From NCBI GenBank assembly GCA_029204225.1, contig CM055114.1, positions 15,125,624 to 15,189,623 on the forward strand: a DNA stretch of 64,000 nucleotides, given 5' to 3'. The first letter of the stretch is position 1. Each line of letters starts with the position of its first letter. This document shows, piece by piece, positions 55,157-64,000 of this stretch. This stretch comes from Diphasiastrum complanatum (Eukaryota; Streptophyta; Lycopodiopsida; Lycopodiales; Lycopodiaceae). The position numbers and the translations under genes were made by a program. The notes beneath the pieces are model-generated. The model did not search any database. It saw only the letters and a program-made list of their open reading frames with translations, and was not told the origin of the DNA.

Positions 55157-55566
55157 AGTTAACATTCTATATGGAAATTCTGATCTAGTGGAGAGTACAA
55201 ATTAGAGATGCAATCATTGACTGATTGCCAACCATCAAAACCATGGACAACATCCACAAGTAACAGAGTGATGGAGGAGCTCACATAAAGCAAAAGAGCT
55301 CACAAAGCAAAAGCATCTTTATTACAAAGAGACTGATACATATACAAGTAAAGGTCCCCTTTGCATGGGGATGCCACGTGGCATAGACCTAATAAATGCA
55401 TGAAATTCACTATTGGCCTCTATGTGGCATTTTAGGCTATATACAGATAAACTCCCGTTATCGGCCCGGGACAAGCCCCCGGGCTGGCTTTTTAACTAAA
55501 GCCTACCAAACTAAAACAATACATAACTGTAAACTACAATCACAGTTGAGCTTACTATTTCTAACT
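55157..55566 (-). repeat. 5' LTR of LARD-like element
   Basis: Pairs with 51703-52111 and lies next to the tRNA-Met primer site at 55146-55156. Confidence 0.88.
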
Positions 55567-55587
55567 GATTGAGGGGATTGGGGAGGG

Positions 55588-55589
<2 letters not shown>

Positions 55590-55661
<72 letters not shown>
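55590..55661. repeat. GA microsatellite
   Basis: (AG)36, uninterrupted, preceded by a G-rich run. It is directly followed by an open frame on the plus strand. Confidence 0.97.
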
Positions 55662-55663
<2 letters not shown>

Positions 55664-55977
55664 CAGACCAAGAGGACATTAAGACCAAAACCAATGACGG
55701 GTACCTGATCTCACGACTCAAGAATCCACATCTCCAAAACACGATAGATTTTCTATCTGCCACTATCATTGTCAGTTCTCACTGTCCCCTCCGTGCGTCC
55801 ACCAAGCTTGTCACGACGACCATGATGGGAGGACCGGACACAATATATGATTGGGCCTCGTTTCTTGTGAAAGAGTTACAGACTACTTTCAAGCACCCCT
55901 CATGGATCACCTACGGTGGTCTCATCATCATCATTGCCTATACACATCTAGAGCTTCTTAGAGTCATTACAAGATAG
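55660..55977 (+). pseudogene. Unidentified open frame abutting the GA microsatellite
   Basis: 105 codons without a stop from the end of the GA run to TAG at 55975: DPDQEDIKTKTNDGYLISRL, KNPHLQNTIDFLSATIIVSS, GGPDTIYDWASFLVKELQTT, FKHPSWITYGG. The sequence has coding-like composition, and its last 30 bases overlap the end of the antisense copia gag. I do not recognise the family. It may be part of a retroelement gag or ORF1. Confidence 0.45.
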
Positions 55978-56946
55978 AAGAGTAGAAAAATAATGCTTGT
56001 TAAAAGACATGTGGGAACTAGCCCCACTATCTATCCACCATGTGTCTTGACTTGAAGTCGTTGTTGATGCAACCATTAAGGATGTGTTGAATCCATCCTC
56101 TTCTTCTTCCTCTTGAGCAATGTTCCCTTGATCTCCTTTGGCTTGTTGATTCTTCTTCAAGTAGCATTCTGAGGCAAAGTGTCCTTTCTTGCCACAAAAG
56201 AAACACTTTAGTTTTGCCTTGTTCTTCACTTTGCCTTTGGAGGTAGATCCTCCATTCTTCATCTCGGCCTCTTTGCCTTGATTTTTCTTGAATGGATTTT
56301 GCTTCTTCTTGCCTTTAGATGTAAAGTTAGCTTTCTCCTCTCCTCCATTAAGTGACATGCTATCCATTCTTGTCTTGAGGTGTAGAAGCCTACTCTCCTC
56401 GGCCACAAGAACATTGTGCAACTTTTCAATGGATGGAAGAGAGTCATGAATGGCAAATGATTGGACTAAGTTGGTGAACTCATCACCTAGACCATTCAAG
56501 ATGATTTGTACTAGTTCTTGATCTTGGATCTTTTCTCCTATTGCACTTAACTCCTTGTTAAAAGATTTGATCCTAAGGACATACTCTTGTCCACTCTCTC
56601 CACTTCCTTTCATGCTTTGGAAAACTTGATTTCTTAGCATGTGGATTCTTGAAGTATTGTTGGATTTATAAATGCTCTTTAATGAATCCCAAGCCTCTTT
56701 GGATGAGGTACAAGAAGACACCTCTTTCAAGAGGTCATTGCATACATTTAACTTTATGCAATGTAGAACTAATCTTGCTCTCTTCTTGTATTTGGCTTGT
56801 TCTTGGGGAGTTTGAGGCTCTTCCTCTACTCCTTGAACTATGTCATATAGATCATGGATCACTAGGAGTGATTCCATTCTCACTTTCCAAATGGAATAAT
56901 TTGTGGAAGTGAGTCTCTCACTTGATTCCATTAAATATCCACCCAT
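55948..56946 (-). pseudogene. Ty1/copia gag with truncated protease
   Basis: 332-codon intact frame starting MGGYLMESSERLTSTNYSIW. Gag features in order: KVRMESLLVIHDLYDIVQG, the UBN2-type region (SSKEAWDSLKSIYKSN, ILNGLGDEFTNLVQSF), a lysine-rich linker, a CCHC knuckle CFFCGKKGHFASEC, and the protease site DTWWIDSGASSHMSFNKHY. The frame is cut soon after at 55948. A leader, primer site (57534-57544) and 5' LTR (57545-58904) lie upstream on the same strand. Best-preserved copia gag in the window, but pol is gone. Confidence 0.9.
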
Positions 56947-57533
56947 GGATTAGAATGAATGCTTTTTAAAATCACAAAGATTTTTGAATTTGAAAAGATC
57001 TATGAAAGGGCCTAAAGCTTACTAGAATGCCTATAGGCTTGTCTCTATCAAACTAGCACACAAGCTTGAATGATACTCAAAGATCTTAAAAAAAATTTCT
57101 AGCTTTCACTCTCACAAAAAAAAAAAATTGCTTTAAACTTTTCTTAGAGATTTCACTTCAACTAAAGATCTGAACAAATCAGCCTCTAAGATCTGATCTT
57201 AGACTCTAAAAAGAAATGCTTCAATGATCCAAAACACTATTTGGTCATAGGCATTAGCTAGAATGAATCTAGATCAATACTATGCTTCAAAAAGCACAAA
57301 AAATGAACTAGTATTGTGATATCGGGACCAACAAACACAAAGTAACTTGAATTGAAAGTTGTTGTATGATTTCACACGTGTGAAAAGTACACACACAGCC
57401 TCCAAGTCGTTTTGATCCAAATGATTACACGCTATCACTCTAGAAGAGCTCGCCCTCACTAGTATTGGCCAAAAACAAATTTTGCCAATGATCTTTACAA
57501 GATTTATGATTCAATGATCACTCTCTTACTTAG
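56947..57533 (-). other. Leader of the copia element
   Basis: Untranslated sequence between the primer site and gag. It contains TTTCACACGTGTGAAAAGTA near 57370. Confidence 0.55.
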
Positions 57534-57544
57534 CTCTGATACCA
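57534..57544 (-). other. Copia primer-binding site
   Basis: CTCTGATACCA (TGGTATCAGAG on minus), complementary to initiator tRNA-Met, directly beside the LTR. Confidence 0.9.
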
Positions 57545-58904
57545 TGATAAATTTTAAAATTTCTAGGACAATAATGATTGTACTTTACAATCATAGAGAG
57601 TTATTGGTTGCTTAATCAATGAATCTATCAAGTTCTACACATTAAATCTTGATCTAGATTCACTACACTTGAATTTAAGCAAGAGCAATGGATCAACACA
57701 TCATTTTTTAGTGAGAGCAGCCTCAAACGTGTGGAGTATTGTCCACAGTATGGCCTGCACCTGAAACAACAAGTACAATGATACTAGATAGCAATCATAC
57801 ATAAAAATCACAAGACAAATGACTAGAAACCTTACAAAAGTGTAGAGTGCAAGAGTCTCATCAATCTTCTTAGCAAAATGATGATCCTTTTATGGATCAA
57901 GTACATCCATGAGTCTGGTACAGTCTAGCAGGTCTTCACACATGTGAAGAGTGCCACATCACTCAGATCTATCCATTTGATCCATCCTTGATCCTTATCC
58001 AATAGTTGACCTTCTAGAATATGACTAAAATCCAAAAAGCTAGTCTAGTAGAATATAGGAATATTTCCTACAAAATAGGATCCAAGGAAAATGGTCAACT
58101 CTTATCTTCTAGTACTCTATACACACGTGTGAACATCCACTTGCCATGTGGGAGCATTTACTCATGCACATGCAAGGAAAAGCTAATTTGTAGGTGACTA
58201 GTCAACTTGACTAAAAACTAGTCATTTCATGTTCACACTAACTAGAATGATACAAAATCAATTTGGATATATACAAACATGAAAAGTACATCCTTTCACA
58301 CATGGGAACAGTCTCCACACGTGTGAAATCAGATCATCAATATATTCTAATGTCTGATCAATATTGAAATGAACCAATGTCAAGTGAGAAGTGACAATTT
58401 TCAACAAGGTCCTATAAAGTAGGGATGACCACCAAATAGACATGACCAACTCTCTTGACTTGACCTAAACTACATTAGGAGTGGGTTGTCACATGGCATC
58501 TTGTCCTCCCATGTGTGGAACCCAATTAAACACAATATTTACAAAGTTCTACACGGCTAGATTTGCCAAAATAGGGTATTTTTCACATTTTGGTCCATTT
58601 TTCTACTATATAGAGAGCTAGTGAAAACTCTTCTAGCAGTACAAACTCGACTTTTTCAGCCTATTCCACATGTGTGAGCAGACTTCTATACATAAAATGT
58701 GACACCTAATCTCATGATGTGGCTCATGCAACCTCTAGGTTGATGTCACGTGGCATATTTCTAAAAAAGCTATATGATTATACTACATGAAAAGCACATT
58801 TATTTCACGCGTGGGAATAGGCTCCACACATGTGTAATCATAATAGGTACAAGTCATTATGATATTTACAATGTTTGGTCAAGTTAGCTTTGCCAATTTT
58901 CACA
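57545..58904 (-). mobile_element. 5' LTR of the copia element
   Basis: 1360 bp from TGATAAATTTT to ATTTTCACA on the plus strand. Parts (58580-58830) resemble the LTR of the element at 43443-48877, including TTCACGCGTGGGAATAGGCT and CCACACATGTGTAATCAT, so the two are related families. It carries several CACACGTGTG palindromes. No matching 3' LTR was recognised. Confidence 0.75.
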
Positions 58905-58934
58905 ATTTGTTACATAAAGAAAGTTGTTGAGGTT

Positions 58935-59795
<861 letters not shown>

Positions 59796-60175
59796 CTAAA
59801 GGGTTTTTCCCTCAAATTTAAAAACACTCTACAAAATTTAAAACTTAAAATCCTAACTGGAGGGAAATTTTTTTTCCCTCCCTCATGATCTTTTGGGAAA
59901 CTACTCTACATAATACTATAAAAGCTTGCAGTTTCGAGGCTCCTCCCTCACATCAATGTGAAGAGTTTGTTTGTTTCTCACATACAGCAAGAGCGCCCTA
60001 CTAGTTCCGGATTCGATAACATACTATCTTACGGTAAGCTCTCCATCACTTTGGCATTCTAGTGCATTTTCTATGCTTTCGGGTTTCGATCATACTTCTT
60101 TGATTAACCGCTGGCTATGGCTAAATCATGCTCATAACATAATGCTTTGTATGAGGCTTTCTTGGTATGATGAAT

Positions 60176-60720
60176 GAAAGTTCAACGATGGACAGATCCA
60201 ATGCATTATTGTGTAGATTTAACAGGTTCATCTTGCTTGTCAATGATGAACATCATGCGCTTTACTACATCGCTTCAAATCTGTTTAGTAGGCAGCGATT
60301 GTTTACTAGCCACCATTTCATATGTATGAATGGCTCTTCACTTGCAAAGGGCGCAACGATGGAATAGCTACTTTCTAGCAGTTTTTTAGCTTCAAACTAA
60401 AACACTTATGTATTCTTTTGTCCAGCGATGGACATCTAGCATAATATCTTCAATTTTGATGATGGTTTTGCAAGATAGATGGGCTCTCTATCCACAACGA
60501 TGGACAACAAGCTCCATCTACTCCTTTTTTGTGTACACTATAAATGCAAATACACACTACTGCCCAACGATGGACAGTAGGTTCACCTACACTTTTTTTT
60601 TTCTAAAGGTTTATATGGTTCTTAGGCTTGCTGTCCAATGATGGACAAAATGCAAAAATATTCTTTAAATAATGGTTGTTTCTCACTTTCATACCTTCTG
60701 CTATCCAGCAATGGATAGAA
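60176..60720. repeat. Periodic array of imperfect palindromes
   Basis: A core resembling TGTCCA-ACGA-TGGACA recurs near 60183, 60241, 60351, 60421, 60493, 60562, 60633 and 60703, with a weaker one near 60291. From 60351 on, spacing is 69-71 bp. Some units have extended dyads (CTACTGCCCA-TGGACAGTAG; CCTTCTGCTATCCA with TGGATAGAAGG). Interveners are about 50 bp and partly similar, so this is a diverged tandem repeat with a conserved dyad. Confidence 0.7.
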
Positions 60721-62490
60721 GGAATTTCGATGGCTCACCTCTAAGAATTGGCTTTACTCTCTGTTCTTAAAATAAACTAATATTCTCAAATGAAGTCTTT
60801 TACATTTCCAAGTCTCACCCTACGATACTAAACTGATTATCGGTGCATGTGATAATGTAGCGTCATCTTTTACTATGGTCTGTTATTTTCTGCATTTTGG
60901 TTCATACTCGAATCGAGCATTATCGTACTCAAAGCAAATGTATCTTACTGACTAAAACTTCATAAAGTAGATGATTTAACACACACCATATACTTTATCT
61001 AAACGTTTTCTACTTTTAAATGTAGCTATGGACTAAACAATCTATTTTCTTGTCATTATGATATACAGAGAAAACCTTTTACGGAAAAACAACAATTGCA
61101 GCATCTCAAGAAGCCTCGTCTACAAACATTCAGATATGACTTCTTGTTATCGATTCGTATGTGAATTTTACAATGCACAAACAAGAATGGATAAGTAGTT
61201 TTTTATACCTTTACATCTATACATTTTTTTTTTAAAGACAACCCTCTCCTTTCTTCAAAAGAAACGACGTAAGAAAACGATACTACTTCCCAAAAAACAA
61301 ACTTGACAAAATGATTCTTAAAGAAATTTTTGTCAAAAACAAAATAGTAGGGACTCCAATAAAATGGTCTTAGACAGCACGGAAATGTTTAAGATACGTA
61401 GTTTTTACAAAAGGGTTAGAATGGCACGGATCTGTCCTAATACCTAGTAAAAACATTACTGATAACTGATCATGTCTATCAGAAGCAATGTCCATATACC
61501 ATGGTTGTTATATGATCTGTGTATAACAATCATGGAAATACTTAACCCTACCCTTTTAAGTGTTACTTTAGACCTTTGGTGAGATACAATTGGAAAGCAT
61601 GGATATGCTCAAGAGTATGGACAACAGTGTGTGACATACCTTGCTTTGTAAGAGTCACTTGGGTTAGCATGGCATGGATTTACCCTAATACCAGCACACA
61701 TGTCCACACAAAGTATTTTGGCTAAGCAAAATGTAAACGATTTAAACTATTCATACTCTTTTTATAACTAAAAACAAACTGATATGGACCAATTGCTCGT
61801 AAGTTGATCAGTATGGCACTCGCCCTGATACGATGATATAACGGCTTGGCCTATTGCCAAAATATTGTTTGTTTGGGAAGATTGGACTATGTTTTAAAAT
61901 GCTATTCAAAGCTGTTAAGTAGTATAGCTTCTTTTGGACATGAATAACAACTGAGGCTCAACTATGACACATGTCTTCCTCACTAAACTAACTTGTGAGG
62001 TTTTGTTTTGTGGGGTGGTGGCAGATATCAGCTAGATGTCTTGAAAATGGTTATGCTTTATGGTGTTTTTTAGTACTATATTTTACTTTTTAGCTATATT
62101 TTACTTTGTTGGATTATGAATAAATGCTTCAAAAGGTTTCAGTCTTGCTTTGTCAAGAGGAACTAAGTGCAGTTTGTATCTCTCTCTTCGTGCTACGCAG
62201 GTTGAGGTGAGGTTGCTGCTCCCAGCGACGAACCCCTATACTACATCAACGACACAAGGTACGTACAATGAGAGAGCTCTTCCATATAGTAATAGCTCGA
62301 TATCTAAAGCATGACTCTAGAAAATAGACTAGGGTTTCATTTTAGGGCAAAAAGGCTGAGTTAACTTCCTTATTACATGCTGGAAATCCACTTAACTTCA
62401 CAAAGGAAGTCGATTTTGCTATGTATTCCAAGCTCCCATAGTGAGAAGATAGAATATTTTTGGAGCTCATTGGCAATCTCAAGCTAGTTC
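60721..62490. other. No gene recognised
   Basis: The phrase GGTTAG-ATGGCA-GGAT is repeated at 61413 and 61661 (and partly at 61806), each followed by CCTAATACC or CCTGATACG. TTGCTGCTCCCAGCGACGAA lies near 62211. No coding frame is supported. Confidence 0.4.
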
Positions 62491-62499
62491 ACTATGTAC

Positions 62500-62750
62500 A
62501 TTGAGTTTTTGTGATCCAAATGAAATCAAATTGATTTCTACTTCATTCTCAGTCTACAGGCTGTGTCTTGCACGTGTGGACTTCAGTTTCATTGTTGATC
62601 AATGCTTTTGATTGTTAATGCTTGTTGTTTTGTCAAATGGCTAATCTAGATCAACTTTTTTGTGTCTAGTTTTTTGATACATTGTTAAGCAAGCATCCAA
62701 TCACTCTTGTGGATCTTTTGTAGATCCATTTATGGTCCTAAAGTACAGTA
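62500..62750 (+). mobile_element. Solo or partial LTR fragment, + orientation
   Basis: GCATCCAATCACTCTTGTGG followed by ATCTTTTGTAGATCCATTTA is the reverse complement of the start of the LTRs at 43443 and 47401. The end is CTTTCACATTTCTCACA. It is a plus-strand relative of that LTR family. Confidence 0.5.
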
Positions 62751-63400
62751 CTTTCACATTTCTCACACTTCCTCTTCAACTAGTGTTGGCATAGTTTTAA
62801 CCATAGAACTTTGATGTTGAACCTTTTCTGTGCCTCCCCAATCGTCATGATCATGAGGGCAAGGTCAGGGTTTGGATCTTTAACTGGGTGAGTCATCGTG
62901 TAGTACTGGCTTCAATCCAGTGAGAAGGGGGTTAAAATATGGATCTAATTTGAAACTAAGCCTACCAAGGGTGTCAATCTTGGCTTGAGATCTAAAGATG
63001 AAATGGCTCAGTTTGGAGATGTGGTGCTTGACACTCTTCTTGACTCTTTTGGGGTTTTGATATGTGAAGATCCTCTTCTTGGATCTTGGCTTTTCTTGGG
63101 CTATTTAGACTCTTTGAGCTCTAAACCTTCTCCTCTTGAGGCTTATCTTCACAAGGGAAAGGAGCAATGGAAGTAAGCTACCTATTAGATTATAGTGATC
63201 TCTCAAGGATGATGTCTAACTCCTATTTTACCATTGTGTGTTTTTGTGGATTAGGAGGATGAAGGCTTGTGATAATGATATTTTTTATTGTGATAGCATG
63301 ATTAGGAAACACATTCAAGCATTTATCAATCCACAAGCAAACATACAATGACAAAAAATGAGGACTTCACATAAAAAGAAAAGTTAGGAGGAGGAGGCTT
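62751..63400. other. No gene recognised
   Basis: A 63-codon + frame at 62985-63176 (MAQFGDVVLDTLLDSFGVLI) looks coding-like but matches nothing I know. Confidence 0.35.
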
Positions 63401-63401
63401 T

Positions 63402-63404
<3 letters not shown>

Positions 63405-63489
<85 letters not shown>
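63405..63489. repeat. CT microsatellite, about 85 bp
   Basis: Uninterrupted (TC)42 between AT-rich flanks; no open frame clearly joins it. Confidence 0.97.
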
Positions 63490-63491
<2 letters not shown>

Positions 63492-64000
63492 TCTTGCAAA
63501 TGAAAAGATTACAAAGTGGTGTCACATCTCTACTTATGGACAAAGTTAGGGTTAGGGTTTTTGGTTCACCCAAAAACCATGTGCCATAATAACTTGACCA
63601 TCATAAAAGGCTTAAATTCCAAATTGCATTTTAGAACTACTTGGGTCCTTTCTTATTTTGGCCCATTGGTATTTTAGATCTATCTCTATTTCTCGCACCT
63701 TTGGCTTACGAGTACAGTGCACCATTTAAGGGTGTCTGACATTATATTACTGATAGGTCTAACACGTATGTCGACTCGGCCATGTTTTTTATTCCGTTGT
63801 CGTAGAATCTGTTGGGGAGACACTGGGCTTTGTCTTCCTCGTCGGTCAGTCTCCAATCTTGTTGACCTTCTGATATTGGCTCTTCTAGTGAATCTGGATT
63901 TTGGAACTCCTTTTTGGTTGTTCATCAACGTTCCTTGGTGTAGTTCGATGGCATGATAACATGCGATATTCGTTGGGCACTTTCAGCATTTGTTATAAGA
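63490..64000. other. Window end, no gene recognised
   Basis: Overlapping short frames on both strands (63686-63956) could be coding remnants; no family was recognised. Confidence 0.35.

Larger units (their letters stand above)
51703..55566 (-). mobile_element. LTR element with little coding content (LARD-like)
   Basis: Near-identical direct repeats of about 409 bp lie at 51703-52111 and 55157-55566, each AGTTA(A)CATTC to TATTTCTAACT. A primer site CTCTGATACCA (55146-55156) adjoins the right copy, so the element is on the minus strand. GAGAGGAAG (minus, just left of 52120) is a likely polypurine tract. Flanks GATTA and GATTG match at four of five bases. The 3.03 kb interior has only short frames and no gag or pol motif. 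The LTR ends are AGTTA/TAACT rather than TG/CA. Confidence 0.8.

Noticed and set aside
41930-58904. One large copia element from the LTR at 57.5 kb to the RNase H at 42.5 kb
   Set aside because: The gag at 56 kb and RNase H at 42.5 kb share orientation, but the supposed 3' LTR (TGTCAAAATATTGG) does not match the 5' LTR (TGTGAAAATTGG), so a single element is not supported.
60176-60720. CRISPR-like repeat-spacer array
   Set aside because: The repeats are short dyads with variable sequence, the interveners are partly similar to each other, the context is a plant nuclear genome, and no cas genes are present. A diverged tandem repeat fits better.

Overview
This looks like nuclear DNA of a land plant with a large, repeat-rich genome. 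The signs are GT-AG introns, plant-type telomeric motifs (CCCTAAA), many Ty1/copia elements primed by initiator tRNA-Met, long CT/GA microsatellites, and one housekeeping gene stretched by a roughly 32.7 kb intron. A fern or another non-flowering plant fits best, but that is inference; no feature names the species.

Only one host gene is well supported: a TCF25/NULP1 (Rqc1-like) homologue on the + strand. It has four coding exons (1761-1913, 34598-35142, 35468-36427, 37409-37631) that join in frame to 626 codons plus stop. A TATA box and a telo-box lie upstream of exon 1. Intron 1 holds everything from about 1.9 to 34.6 kb: a gypsy fragment, several broken copia elements, two inverted copies of a two-gene hAT-like transposon, a third fragment of that family, SNF2/CLASSY-like gene fragments, a LINE reverse transcriptase, and two nested non-autonomous elements with 8-bp target duplications.

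The most interesting part is 14878-25138. Two related elements lie tail to tail. Each begins with CATAG, has GGTACC-rich palindromic ends, and carries two convergent genes: a BED/DUF659/hAT-dimerisation transposase with a long acidic and proline-rich AT-hook tail, and a small charged coiled-coil protein. The small protein is recognisable in three copies in the window. The 8-bp flanks match crosswise between the copies (ATTTCAAG with its reverse complement CTTGAAAT; ATATATAT with ATATATAT). This is the signature of an inversion by recombination between two inverted insertions.

Downstream of TCF25 (37.9-64 kb) the window is almost entirely retrotransposon debris. It includes copia fragments, a 5.4 kb non-autonomous LTR element (43443-48877) carrying an unidentified open frame of about 380 codons, a 3.9 kb LTR element with little coding content (51703-55566), a copia gag with its 5' LTR, and an array of imperfect palindromes at about 70-bp spacing (60.2-60.7 kb). 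CT/GA microsatellites repeatedly abut open coding-like fragments.
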